Program-made: the position numbers and the translations under genes
Notes under the pieces: model-generated
Databases searched by the model: none
Told to the model about the DNA's origin: nothing
The model's input: the letters and a program-made list of their open reading frames with translations, nothing else
Shown: positions 19,426 through 28,473 of the stretch, piece by piece
Numbering within the stretch: position 1 is the first letter of the stretch
How the letters are laid out: each line of letters starts with the position of its first letter
From: Spartobacteria bacterium
GTDB lineage: Bacteria; Verrucomicrobiota; Verrucomicrobiia; Chthoniobacterales; UBA10450
Direction of reading: 5' to 3'
DNA: 64,000 nucleotides
Assembly: GCA_003169975.1 (NCBI GenBank)
Contig: PNAA01000054.1
Location: 1 to 64,000 of the forward strand

Positions 19426-20352
19426 ATGAGAGACTTTTCTATTGCCCATGAAACCCGACAGGGGCGCAACGGAACGGGGGCGGTCGCTCCCGTGACGCTT
19501 TCGGTGATCTTCCCGGCGTTCAACGAAGAAGCTAATATCAGACACACGGTGGACTCAGCGCGGCTGGTTCTACCCAAACTGGCGGAGACGTGGGAAATCA
19601 TTCTGGTTAACGATGGCAGTGAAGACGCGACTTCGTCGCTCTGTGATGAACTCGCCGAACAATACCCGGAGGTTCGGGCCATCCACCACACCGATAACCG
19701 CGGCTATGGAGCCGCTCTAAAAAGCGGCATTCTCGCCGCGCGCCACGACTACATTTTTTTCACCGATTCGGATGGACAATTCGACTTGCAGGAACTTGAA
19801 AACCTTATCGAGTGGGCCGGCCATTACGAGATCGTCACCGGCTACCGCGCCAAACGGCAGGACCCACCGCACCGCCTGATTAACGCCTGGGGTTGGAGGA
19901 CCCTGGTCCGAATGGTCCTGGGCGTGAAGGTCCGGGACATCGATTGCGCGTTTAAGATTTTCCAGCGCTCTGTTTTCGATCGGGTGCAGATCCGCTCGGT
20001 CGGCGCGATGGTGAATACCGAAATCCTGGCGCAGGCGAAAAGTTTTGGAATGCGCATCCACGAAGTAAAGGTCAGCCATTATCCACGGCGACACGGGAAG
20101 CCGTCAGGCGCCAATCTGCGCGTGATCGCGAAGGCGTTCCGGGAGCTTTTCCGTCTCTGGGGACAGTTACGCCACGTCACCCATGAGCAGCCCGGTCTGT
20201 TTCGCACGGAGGGAGGATTGCGGGACGCGAACTTGTCGCGGAATCGTGATGAGTGTGATGCGGTGCGCGGCGGGGCCACTGCTCTGGCCCGTCGGATGAG
20301 CGCTGAGTCGGCGGGGCGATCCCGAACCAGCGGCCGATGCTTTGCCGACTAG
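19426..20352 (+). CDS. Family 2 glycosyltransferase (DPM1/DPG synthase-like)
   Basis: 308 residues with no obvious C-terminal membrane helices. Catalytic signatures of the dolichyl-phosphate-sugar synthase type are LSVIFPAFNEEANIRHTV, EIILVNDGSEDATSSL, HHTDNRGYGAALKSGI and IFFTDSDGQFDLQELENLI (DSD metal motif). VRDIDCAFKIFQRSVFD and RIHEVKVSHYPRRHGKPSG also fit. It probably transfers a nucleotide-activated sugar to polyprenyl phosphate, making the donor used by GT39-type enzymes such as the one at 32750. The last 60 residues are Arg/Ser-rich and unlike the family, so the true C-terminus may have drifted. It is the first gene on the plus strand of the locus. Confidence 0.88.
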   Translation: MRDFSIAHETRQGRNGTGAVAPVTLSVIFPAFNEEANIRHTVDSARLVLPKLAETWEIILVNDGSEDATSSLCDELAEQYPEVRAIHHTDNRGYGAALKSGILAARHDYIFFTDSDGQFDLQELENLIEWAGHYEIVTGYRAKRQDPPHRLINAWGWRTLVRMVLGVKVRDIDCAFKIFQRSVFDRVQIRSVGAMVNTEILAQAKSFGMRIHEVKVSHYPRRHGKPSGANLRVIAKAFRELFRLWGQLRHVTHEQPGLFRTEGGLRDANLSRNRDECDAVRGGATALARRMSAESAGRSRTSGRCFAD

Positions 20353-20744
20353 GGAATTGAGGTCCCGCCATTCCTCGTCCGCCAGTCGTTAGGCGGGAGA
20401 TGAGGGAGCGGCGGCGGCACGGAACGCGGGCTGCCCAGAAAGGGCCAGGCCGATTTCACGAGCCCTTAAAAGGCCTCGACTCGATCTGAAATGGCGATGC
20501 CGGAGCAGACAAGCGCGGCGATTGGCAATACGATGATCCAAAGGAGCGAACTTGTCATCACCAAAAGAGGTTCAATGAAGAATGCTTTCATATTGTTATT
20601 TCCCCGCCAGTCAGGGGGCGTTGCGATAGATATTCTAGAGCAGGTCGTATGCCGCAGTCCCGAGCTGCGAACGGACTTTTTTCGCTTGCTCTCATGTGAG
20701 CGCAGTGGCGCAGCATCTGCTAATTTCAGGCTGCTTAATTCACC
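20353..20744. other. 392-base gap with a possible small leader ORF
   Basis: Nothing with a known motif lies here. An open frame of 58 codons starts at ATG 20575 behind AGAGG (about 20567) and ends at 20751, overlapping the start codon of the next gene (20745) in another frame. Its N-terminus is hydrophobic (MKNAFILLFPRQ), so a translated leader coupled to the phosphodiesterase gene is possible but unproven. A CGTTAGGC octamer lies at 20387. Confidence 0.25.
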
Positions 20745-22229
20745 ATGTTGAAAAGGCTATTTTCCCGCCAATCCGCCGACGAAGCCCCCGCTGAGACTTC
20801 GGCCATGTCTTCCAACCGGTCTCGGCGACGCGTAATGGTGATCGGGCTCGATTGTGCGGCGCCCGAGCTGGTCTTTGACCGTTGGCTCGACGATCTGCCG
20901 AATTTGAAGGCGCTTTATGAAGAGGGACTGCACGGAGCGCTTCGGTCGTGCGATCCGCCGATCACCGTGCCGGCGTGGTCGGTCATGATGGCCTCGAAGA
21001 GTCCCGGGCGGCTGGGAGTTTATGGGTTTCGAAATCGCGCGGATCACTCCTACGATCGGTATTCGATCGCCAATTCGCTCGCGATCAAGGAGGATCGGCT
21101 CTGGGAAATCCTCTCCCGCGCAGGCAAACGATCGATCGTCATTGGTGTGCCGGGCACTTACCCGCCCAAGCCGCTGAACGGCTCGATGGTCACTGATTTC
21201 CTCACGCCGGACACTTCGTGCGAGTACACCCATCCTCCGGAGCTCAAGCAAGAGATCGAGCGCGTCGTCGGGGAATACATTCTCGACGTGCGCGACTTCC
21301 GCTCCGGCAACAAAGAGAAAATTTTGGCGGACATCTACGAGATGACCCGGAAGCGTTTTCAGCTCGCGCGTCATCTCCTGGCGAAGGACGATTGGGATTA
21401 CTTCATCATGGTGGAGATGGGCACCGATCGCATCCATCACGCTCTGTGGGACAACATGGACCCGGCGCATCGCTTCTATGAGCCGGGGAACAAGTTTGAA
21501 AACGCGATTCACGACTATTACCAGGAGGTTGATCGCGAAATCGGCGAGCTCTTGAAGTTTGCCGATGAGGGGACCGATGTCATGGTGGTCTCCGATCACG
21601 GCGCGAAACGCATGGACGGCGGCATCTGTGTGAATGAATGGTTGATGGCCAACGGTTACCTCAACCTGAAAGAGCAGCTCGCCTGCGCGGTCCCTCTTTC
21701 CAAGGTGAAGATCGATTGGCCGCGGACGAAGGCATGGGGCGACGGCGGTTATTACGCCCGCGTTTTTCTGAATGTCGCGGGACGTGAGCCCGAAGGCACG
21801 ATCGCCCCGGAAGATTATGAGAAGGTGCGCGACGAGCTGATCGCTGGACTGAAGTCCATCCCGGATGAAAACGGGCGCGACATCGGAACGCAGGTCTACC
21901 GTCCGGAGGAACTTTACGAGGAAGTGCGGGGCGTAGCGCCGGATTTGATCGTGTATTTCGGCGATCTCTACTGGCGCTCCGTCGGGACGGTTGGCGGAGG
22001 CAAGTTGCACACTTTTGAAAACGACACCGGCCCCGACGGCGCAAACCACGCGCAGAACGGCCTGATCCTTTGGCGGCCGGCTGGCGGCGCGGCCGCCGGC
22101 TCCGAAATCGAGGGCGCGAAGATCACCGACGTGGCGCCGACGATCCTTGAGATCCTGGGCCTGCCGATTCCGCCGGACATGGAGGGCAAGTCGATCGCCC
22201 CAAGGGAGCAGACGTTCGCCGGAAAATGA
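20745..22229 (+). CDS. Alkaline-phosphatase-superfamily phosphodiesterase/phosphotransferase (copy 1)
   Basis: 494 residues. Alkaline-phosphatase-fold signatures of the type I phosphodiesterase/nucleotide pyrophosphatase group: first metal Asp in MVIGLDCAAPELV, the nucleophile region PPITVPAWSVMMASKSPGR (Ser rather than Thr), metal pair in VMVVSDHGAKRMDGG, and the late His in NHAQNGLILWRP. The C-terminus has the family ending IEGAKITDVAPTILEILGLP and DMEGKS. There is no signal peptide. It overlaps hddA by four bases (ATGA), so the two are translationally coupled. It could remove or transfer a phosphate-linked group on a heptose precursor or glycan; this role is inferred from context. A paralogue at 23340 lies just after hddA. 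Confidence 0.85.
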   Translation: MLKRLFSRQSADEAPAETSAMSSNRSRRRVMVIGLDCAAPELVFDRWLDDLPNLKALYEEGLHGALRSCDPPITVPAWSVMMASKSPGRLGVYGFRNRADHSYDRYSIANSLAIKEDRLWEILSRAGKRSIVIGVPGTYPPKPLNGSMVTDFLTPDTSCEYTHPPELKQEIERVVGEYILDVRDFRSGNKEKILADIYEMTRKRFQLARHLLAKDDWDYFIMVEMGTDRIHHALWDNMDPAHRFYEPGNKFENAIHDYYQEVDREIGELLKFADEGTDVMVVSDHGAKRMDGGICVNEWLMANGYLNLKEQLACAVPLSKVKIDWPRTKAWGDGGYYARVFLNVAGREPEGTIAPEDYEKVRDELIAGLKSIPDENGRDIGTQVYRPEELYEEVRGVAPDLIVYFGDLYWRSVGTVGGGKLHTFENDTGPDGANHAQNGLILWRPAGGAAAGSEIEGAKITDVAPTILEILGLPIPPDMEGKSIAPREQTFAGK

Positions 22230-23281
22230 GCGCGCAACCGAAAAATTTCCTCAGCCAAATCAAGATGGTGCGAGCGCGCACGCCGCTGCGTTTGAGCTTT
22301 GGCGGAGGCGGCACCGACGTCTCGCCCTACGCGGACACGCATGGCGGTTGCGTGCTCAACGCCACCATCTCGCGCTACGTCTACGGGACACTGGTGCCGA
22401 AGTCGGAGCGCTCGATCGGATTTCGCTCCTTCGATTACGGAACAGTCGTCTACTGGACCCAGGAAGAGCACTTCCAGTTCGACGGGCAGATGGACCTCGT
22501 CAAAGGGGTGCTGAAACGCTTCGAACTCGACAAATTCCGGACGGACGGCTTCGACCTCTTCGTTCATGCGGATGCGCCGCCCGGCTCCGGGCTGGGAAGT
22601 TCCTCGACCTTCACCGTCGCCTTGATCGGCCTGTTCCGTGAGTTGCTTGGCCTGCCAATCACTTCCGCCGGCATGGCGGGTCTGGCTTACGACATTGAGC
22701 GCAATGATGTGGGCATCAAAGGCGGTCGTCAGGACCAGTACGCGGCGGCCTTCGGCGGCTTTAACTTCATGGAATTCCATGGCGAGGAGGTCGTCGTCAC
22801 CCCGCTCCGGCTCAGCGAGTTCTTGATTAACGAACTCGAATACAACCTCATTCTCTGCTTCACCGGCAGCCGCGAATCGCAACCGATCATCGACAGCCAG
22901 ATGGAGAGCGCGAAAAACAATGAAGCGGAACCGCTCGCCGCAATGGATCAAGTGAAAGCGATCGCAATCGAGATGAAAAAGGCGTTGCTCGCGGAGAATC
23001 TCGACCGCTTTGGCGAAATGCTGCACGAGGGCTGGCTGCAGAAAAAGAAGATGGCCAAGGGCATCACCACGCCGCGGATCGACGAGCTCTACGAAGAGGC
23101 GCGCAAGGCCGGCGCGATCGGAGGCAAAATCACCGGTGCCGGCGGCGGCGGCCACCTCTTGCTTTACTGCCCGTTCAACAAACGACACATCGTCCGGGAG
23201 CGCCTCAGCGCGCTCGGTACTACGGTGACCGATTTCCGTTTTGATCCCGTCGGCATGCAGACCTGGCGGGTTTACAAATGA
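22226..23281 (+). CDS. hddA: D-glycero-alpha-D-manno-heptose 7-phosphate kinase (GHMP family)
   Basis: 351 residues. GHMP-kinase motifs: substrate-binding RARTPLRLSFGGGGTDVSPY near the N-terminus, the ATP loop PPGSGLGSSSTFTVALIG (about residue 115-132), and motif 3 GAIGGKITGAGGGGHLLLYC (about 294-313). The sequence GGGGTDVSPYAD with ATISRYVYGTL is characteristic of HddA-type heptose kinases. The enzyme phosphorylates D-glycero-D-manno-heptose 7-phosphate at C1 on the way to GDP-alpha-heptose, used in S-layer or capsule glycans. The start overlaps the preceding stop. gmhA is 3 kb away; gmhB and hddC are not in the window. Confidence 0.93.
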   Translation: MSAQPKNFLSQIKMVRARTPLRLSFGGGGTDVSPYADTHGGCVLNATISRYVYGTLVPKSERSIGFRSFDYGTVVYWTQEEHFQFDGQMDLVKGVLKRFELDKFRTDGFDLFVHADAPPGSGLGSSSTFTVALIGLFRELLGLPITSAGMAGLAYDIERNDVGIKGGRQDQYAAAFGGFNFMEFHGEEVVVTPLRLSEFLINELEYNLILCFTGSRESQPIIDSQMESAKNNEAEPLAAMDQVKAIAIEMKKALLAENLDRFGEMLHEGWLQKKKMAKGITTPRIDELYEEARKAGAIGGKITGAGGGGHLLLYCPFNKRHIVRERLSALGTTVTDFRFDPVGMQTWRVYK

Positions 23282-23339
23282 TTACCATTTCCCGTCAAAA
23301 CTTTACGCCCGCCCGCAGCGCGGCTAACCTCCTCGCCAC

Positions 23340-25055
23340 GTGAAGAAGGTTCCGAAGGTAGCGGTTATCGGCTTGGACTCTGCGACATGGACCGTCATTC
23401 GGCCGTGGATGGCGGAAGGCAGCATGCCGAATTTGGCGAAGCTCATGAAAGCCGGCGTATCGGGCACGCTCGAGTCAGTCTTGCCGCCGATCACTCCGCC
23501 GGCCTGGACGTCGTTCATGACCGGCAAGAATCCCGGGAAACACGGCATCTTCCATTTCGTCGAAACCGAGCATGGCGGCTACGCGATGAATTACGCGAAC
23601 GCGACCTCACGTCGTTCGCCCACCGTCTGGAAACTCTTGAACAACGCGGGGTATTCGGTTGGCACGATGAATATCCCGTTCACCTATCCGCCGGAGCCGT
23701 TGAACGGATTCCAGATTTCGGGGATGGACACGCCCTCGGAGAACAGTCCGTTCGTCCATCCGCCCTCGCTGCGGGAGGAGTTGACTAAACATTTGGGTGC
23801 AATCCAGCTCGATCTCCGCTTCCTCGGCGCAATGTCGACCGACGAACGGCGTAACCAGGTGCTCGCTGAGATGGAGCAACTGGACAAGCAATGGACGAAA
23901 ACCGCTCTCTACCTCCTGGAGAACCATCCGCAGGACGTGATGATGTTTGTTTTCATGTCGATCGACACCGTCCAGCACTATTTCTGGCAGTACATGGATA
24001 AGGATCATTTCCTTCACGATCCAAAGCTGGCGCCGAAATTTGGCCGCGCGATCCGCCAGGTCTACGAGCGACTAGATGCAGCGGCCGGCCAGATCATCGA
24101 TCGGCTACCGCCCGAGACCACAGTCTTTGTCGTCTCCGATCACGGTGGCGGGCCGGTGGTGGATCGCACCATTTTTCTCAACCGCTACCTCGCCCAGCTC
24201 GGTCTCCTGCATTACCACGAAAAAGCGAGCGCCGGCATTCGCAGCCTCGGCAAGAAGGTGCTGCGCTTCGGTTTCTCCATGGTCCGGAGCACGCTCTCCT
24301 CGCGCCAAAAGAGCCGCCTGGCTCTGCTTTTTCCGAAGCTCCTGCAGAAAACCGAAATGGCTTACTCGGCGTTTACGAGCATCGATTGGAGTCGGACCAA
24401 AGCCTACTGCAGTGAAGTGCTCGCCTCGCCTCCGAGCATCTGGATCAACCTCAAAGGGGTCAAACCACAGGGCACCGTCGAGCCGGCGGAATACGACGCG
24501 CTGGTCAACCTGATCATCGCGAAACTGGCCGAGCTAAAGGACCCGCGCACCGGTCGACCCGTCATCAATCACGTCTATCGTCGCGATGAGATCTTCCACG
24601 GACCCTTTGCCAATGAAGGCGCAGACCTTGTGCTCGATTGGTGGAGCGAGAACAGCCTTTTTTCAACTCAGCCAAGCTTCCCGGAAGATACCGATAAACC
24701 AGCTCTCATTATTCGGGAACACAAACCCTCTGAGACTTCCGAATGGGGAGGCACGCATCGCCTTAACGGCATTCTCGTGGCCCGCGCCCCGGCCTTTAAT
24801 AACGGGGCTGAAATCGAGACTCCTCACCTCATCGATATCGCTCCGACCATCCTTCACCTCCTGGGAGTTCCCGTGCCAGAAGATATGGACGGCAGCGTCC
24901 TCGTTGACGCTTTCCGCCCCGAGTTTCTCGCCGAGCGTCCTGTTACCGCCGGCGCTGCCTCTGGCACGTCAGGGGATGACCGCCCCAGCGGTTACACCGA
25001 CGAAGAGTCGGCCAAAGTCGAAGATCGGTTACAAGCCCTCGGCTATCTCGAATAA
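23340..25055 (+). CDS. Alkaline-phosphatase-superfamily phosphodiesterase/phosphotransferase (copy 2)
   Basis: 571 residues from a GTG start at 23340, just after the 57-base gap behind hddA. Motifs: VAVIGLDSATWTVIRPWM (metal Asp), nucleophile region PPITPPAWTSFMTGKNPGKHG with the usual Thr, VFVVSDHGGGPVVDR (metal pair), and a late His in WGGTHRLNGILVA. The C-terminal blocks PHLIDIAPTILHLLGVPVP and EDMDGSVL match copy 1. It is longer than copy 1 by an insert around residues 280-350. There is no signal peptide. Same-operon location with hddA and glycosyltransferases suggests action on phosphorylated glycan or lipid intermediates. The natural substrate cannot be deduced. Confidence 0.87.
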   Translation: MKKVPKVAVIGLDSATWTVIRPWMAEGSMPNLAKLMKAGVSGTLESVLPPITPPAWTSFMTGKNPGKHGIFHFVETEHGGYAMNYANATSRRSPTVWKLLNNAGYSVGTMNIPFTYPPEPLNGFQISGMDTPSENSPFVHPPSLREELTKHLGAIQLDLRFLGAMSTDERRNQVLAEMEQLDKQWTKTALYLLENHPQDVMMFVFMSIDTVQHYFWQYMDKDHFLHDPKLAPKFGRAIRQVYERLDAAAGQIIDRLPPETTVFVVSDHGGGPVVDRTIFLNRYLAQLGLLHYHEKASAGIRSLGKKVLRFGFSMVRSTLSSRQKSRLALLFPKLLQKTEMAYSAFTSIDWSRTKAYCSEVLASPPSIWINLKGVKPQGTVEPAEYDALVNLIIAKLAELKDPRTGRPVINHVYRRDEIFHGPFANEGADLVLDWWSENSLFSTQPSFPEDTDKPALIIREHKPSETSEWGGTHRLNGILVARAPAFNNGAEIETPHLIDIAPTILHLLGVPVPEDMDGSVLVDAFRPEFLAERPVTAGAASGTSGDDRPSGYTDEESAKVEDRLQALGYLE

Positions 25056-25083
25056 TTTACAAAATTAGTCTTACTCACTAACT

Positions 25084-25713
25084 ATGTTTGAAAACATTCG
25101 CGCCGATCTCCGTCGTAAGACAACTGGCTTTGGCGTCCGTCCGGAAGATCAGACTTTCTTCCGTAAACGAATCACGCCGTTCCTGGAATTCGGAACTCTT
25201 GCCGTCGTCGTTTATCGCTTTGGTTCCTGGGCTTACACGGTCAAGATTCCGGTCATCCGCCAGATCCTGATTACTCTCTATCTGTTTATTAACGTTTTCT
25301 GCATGGTGATCACCGGGATCCATATCGCGCGCGAAAACAAGATCGGACCGGGACTGGTGATTCATAACTTCTGCGGCATCCTTGTCCTGGCAAAACAGAT
25401 CGGTCATAGCTGCACCATGAATCAGGGAGTGAGTATCATGAACGTGCGCGGCGTCGGGCGCGCGACGATTGGCAACAATGTTTACTTCGGCGCAGGCTGC
25501 AAGGTAGTGGGCAACGTCACCATCGGCGATAACGTCGTCGTCAGCGCAAACTCTTTGGTCGTTAGTGATGTGCCAAGTGGTGCCACTGTCCTTGGTGTGC
25601 CAGCGCGGGTTATCTCGCGCGAAGCGACCAGCGCTTACCTGAAGAACCCCATAATGCCGGTTGCTCCGTCCGCGCCTGCCAAGTCTGCTCCGCCAGCTAC
25701 AACTGCTCCGTGA
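25084..25713 (+). CDS. Hexapeptide-repeat acyltransferase, serine-acetyltransferase-like
   Basis: 209 residues. An N-terminal helical domain (RKRITPFLEFGTLAVVVYRF) is followed by a left-handed beta-helix with the hexapeptide pattern (IGPGLVIHNFCGILVLAKQI, then IGNNVYFGAGCKVVGNVTI and IGDNVVVSANSLVV), ending with VLGVPARVI. The CysE-like His appears in LVIHNF. In polysaccharide loci such short enzymes O-acetylate a sugar, often as colanic-acid or Wca-type acetyltransferases; cysteine biosynthesis is less likely here. The Pro/Ala-rich tail (APSAPAKSAPPATTAP) is unusual. It overlaps the next gene by four bases (GTGA). Confidence 0.88.
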   Translation: MFENIRADLRRKTTGFGVRPEDQTFFRKRITPFLEFGTLAVVVYRFGSWAYTVKIPVIRQILITLYLFINVFCMVITGIHIARENKIGPGLVIHNFCGILVLAKQIGHSCTMNQGVSIMNVRGVGRATIGNNVYFGAGCKVVGNVTIGDNVVVSANSLVVSDVPSGATVLGVPARVISREATSAYLKNPIMPVAPSAPAKSAPPATTAP

Positions 25714-26990
25714 GAAACGTCGCCTCCAACGATAGGACTCAGAAAAGCGGCTACGCCGTCGCGATGGTCGCGGCCTGCCCTTTCCCGGCCAATCACGGAT
25801 CAGCGGCGAGCATCCGCGAGATGTCCGATACGCTTTCAGAGATGGGGCACAATGTTCATATCGTCACCTATCCTACTGGCCAGGACGATATCAAGGTTCG
25901 CTGCGCGACGGTCCATCGGACGGCGCCCTTCCGACCAGAAAGTAACGCGAAGGTCGGTCCGTCTTCCGAGAAATTTCTCCTCGATTTTCAGCTGCTTCGT
26001 CTGCTTTGCCGCGTTATCCGCCGCGAACGGATAGATGTCATTCATGCACATAACTACGAGGGAGCACTCGTGGGGATAATGGCAAAGTGGATAACCGGGC
26101 GGCCCCTGCTATACAATGCGGTTAATCTCATGGCCGATGAGCTGGCCGGTTACCGTTTCATTCGCCCGGCCTGGCTCGCCCACGCGATCGCGCGCGGCCT
26201 GGACTGGTTCACGCCTATCTTTCCGAATCACATTACGGCGGTTTCGCCCGAATTAAGAGATTGGTTTATCAAACATGGAGTCCCAGCCGGAAAAGTTGAC
26301 ATGGTTCCGGCCGGCATCGAACCGGAAATGTTTGACCACCCCGAGCCGGAAAAGCTTCGGCAACAGTGTCAGATCAACGGCCGGCCGGTCGTGATGTACA
26401 CCGGCGTGTTAAATGCTTTCCAGCGAGTCGACTATTTGCTTCGTGCTTTCGCCGTGGTTTTGCAGTCACAACCGGATGCCCTTCTGCTGATGGTTAGTCC
26501 CCTTGTCTCGGAATCGCACGAGAAAGAGCACAAGCAACTTGCAGCGGAGCTTGGCCTATCCCGCTCGATTATCTGGATCGCACCACATGCACTGGCGGAT
26601 TTGCCGAGTTACCTCGCACTCGCCGATGTCACGGTGGTCCCTCGGCCTGAATGTCCCGGCCATCCCGTGAAGTTGTTAAATTACATGCTCGCCGGCAAGC
26701 CCATCGTTTCCTTCGCCGGCGGGGCCAAGGGCGTCCGTCACATGCACGATGCGCTCATCGTGCCGAATCACGATTGCGAAGCGCTTGGTCGCGGCATTGT
26801 CACTCTCTTGAACGACCCGGCGCTGGCGGCCGAGTTGGGCGCCAATGCCCGGGCCACCGTCCTGGCGGAATTCGACTGGCGGCAGATCTGCTGCAAGATC
26901 GAACGCATCTACGACCAACTGCTTGGCGCTTCGCCGGCCCCTGTTCGGACACTAAATGAACCCGTTGCTCCCGCGGCGGCAGAGCGGTAA
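25710..26990 (+). CDS. Family 4 glycosyltransferase (GT-B fold)
   Basis: 426 residues from a GTG start overlapping the acyltransferase stop. N-domain features are the Gly/Ala loop AACPFPANHGSAASIREMSD and DVIHAHNYEGALVGIMA. C-domain features are KVDMVPAGIEPEMFD, VVMYTGVLNAFQRVDYLLRAF, VPRPECPGHPVKLLNYMLAGKPIV (the E-x7-E-like donor-site region, variant) and the C-terminal helix NARATVLAEFDWRQICCKI. A retaining transferase adding a sugar to a lipid-linked glycan at the cytoplasmic face is expected. Sugar specificity cannot be read from sequence. Confidence 0.9.
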   Translation: MRNVASNDRTQKSGYAVAMVAACPFPANHGSAASIREMSDTLSEMGHNVHIVTYPTGQDDIKVRCATVHRTAPFRPESNAKVGPSSEKFLLDFQLLRLLCRVIRRERIDVIHAHNYEGALVGIMAKWITGRPLLYNAVNLMADELAGYRFIRPAWLAHAIARGLDWFTPIFPNHITAVSPELRDWFIKHGVPAGKVDMVPAGIEPEMFDHPEPEKLRQQCQINGRPVVMYTGVLNAFQRVDYLLRAFAVVLQSQPDALLLMVSPLVSESHEKEHKQLAAELGLSRSIIWIAPHALADLPSYLALADVTVVPRPECPGHPVKLLNYMLAGKPIVSFAGGAKGVRHMHDALIVPNHDCEALGRGIVTLLNDPALAAELGANARATVLAEFDWRQICCKIERIYDQLLGASPAPVRTLNEPVAPAAAER

Positions 26991-27273
26991 TCATCTGGCA
27001 CCCGTGGCTTCGTCAATCATCCATAGTTGCACCCGTCGTCTGACAGCGACTTCTTCGGTCGCGTCGCCGAGATCCGGTTTCAGCTGCAAAATTGCGCCGG
27101 GATTTCGGCCGAGCGCATTGATCTATTTCGCGGCCTGCGTTTCGCATGCCTTGACCGATCTCGCTCTGCCCAGCCGCCACGGGAATCTTGTGGCGTTATT
27201 TTGTATCGACAATTGGCGGTCGGCCGCCTATGAACTCACTACCCGCGGTGCCATGACGGCATCTTACTGAACT

Positions 27274-28473
27274 ATGGAAACAAAAACTGAACTCGCGAAA
27301 GAATCGTCTCGCTCCGAAGGTGACAACTCCTTTTCTCGCGGAAATCTGATATTAGGGATGAAGCGTTCGCACTGGATCATCTTCTTGGCGATCTGCTTTG
27401 CTCTCGGATTTCTCGTCTTCATCACGATTATCCACATAATTAACACGACTCCTTCCAAGGCAAAGTTGCTGCACCTCGCCACGCCCGTAGAGACCGTGCC
27501 GGTGCGACGCCAGAACCTCGACGAAGTGATTGGCGGGAGTGGATCAATTGAACAAGCGCAGACCGTGCAGTTGACCAGTCAGGTGACTGCGCGAGTGCTG
27601 GAGGTACCGGTCAAGATCGGCGACGTCGTGAAGAAGGGCGCCCTCCTGGTCCGCTGGGACGACCGCCTGATTCAGGCCACTGTAAAGTCCAATCAAGACT
27701 ATGTCGACGCCAGCAACATCAAGATCACGAACGAGACCCACCAGGTGGAACGTTATACCGCGCTGGAAAAGAAAGACATGGGCACGCCGATGGAGCTGGA
27801 AAAAAGCGAAATGGCCCTGGCCGACGCCAAGGAGGAACTGGCCAAAGCGACGCTTGCACTCTGCCAGGCTCAGATCGAATTGGAGCATGTAAATATGACC
27901 GCTCCACTCGATGCCATCGTATTGGAGCGATTGGTGAATCCCGGTGAAAATACGCACCACGATCAGGTTGTCTTAAAGCTTGGTTCGCTGAACAACGTTC
28001 TCCTCGCCGCGAAGATCAGCGAAGAGAAAATGCACTCGGTCCAGCTCGGTCTGGGCGCGGAGGCCAGTTTCCCCGCTTACACGGGCGAACGTTTTAAAGG
28101 CAAAGTGGTCAAAATTGATCCCAACATCGATCCGGTGACCCGCACGTTTACCGCTTACGTGGAAATCAATAATACCGACTTTCGCTTGAAACCCGGTCTT
28201 TCCGGTTTCGCCCGCATTCGTCGCTCCGCCAAGGATGTCCTGGCGGTGCCTAGCATTGCGATCCTGAATCCCTCCGGAGAAGAGGCCACTGTCTTTGTCG
28301 TCGACAGTTCCAGTCACGCCGTCATGCGGAAGATTCACCCGGGGATTGTCGTGGACGCGATGACAGAAGTTCGCGATGGGGTGAAGGAGGGCGAAAAGAT
28401 CGTGACTGTTGGTCAGTTATATTTGAACAATAATGACAAGGTGAAAACAACGGAGAAATCACTTGAAAAATAG
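27274..28473 (+). CDS. HlyD/RND-type periplasmic adaptor (membrane fusion protein)
   Basis: 399 residues. A cytosolic tail of about 30 residues and a single membrane helix (HWIIFLAICFALGFLVFITI) precede the adaptor proper. The adaptor has an N-terminal barrel-sandwich half (VETVPVRRQNLDEVIGGSG), a short helical hairpin (about 120-190) and the lipoyl half with NMTAPLDAIVLERLVNPGE. A beta-barrel follows (GEEATVFVV and KVVKIDPNIDPVTRTFTAYV). Such proteins bridge an inner-membrane transporter and TolC. The next gene is a TolC-type channel whose TTG start lies within this gene's last codons, so the two are coupled. No RND or ABC inner-membrane partner gene accompanies them. Confidence 0.9.
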   Translation: METKTELAKESSRSEGDNSFSRGNLILGMKRSHWIIFLAICFALGFLVFITIIHIINTTPSKAKLLHLATPVETVPVRRQNLDEVIGGSGSIEQAQTVQLTSQVTARVLEVPVKIGDVVKKGALLVRWDDRLIQATVKSNQDYVDASNIKITNETHQVERYTALEKKDMGTPMELEKSEMALADAKEELAKATLALCQAQIELEHVNMTAPLDAIVLERLVNPGENTHHDQVVLKLGSLNNVLLAAKISEEKMHSVQLGLGAEASFPAYTGERFKGKVVKIDPNIDPVTRTFTAYVEINNTDFRLKPGLSGFARIRRSAKDVLAVPSIAILNPSGEEATVFVVDSSSHAVMRKIHPGIVVDAMTEVRDGVKEGEKIVTVGQLYLNNNDKVKTTEKSLEK

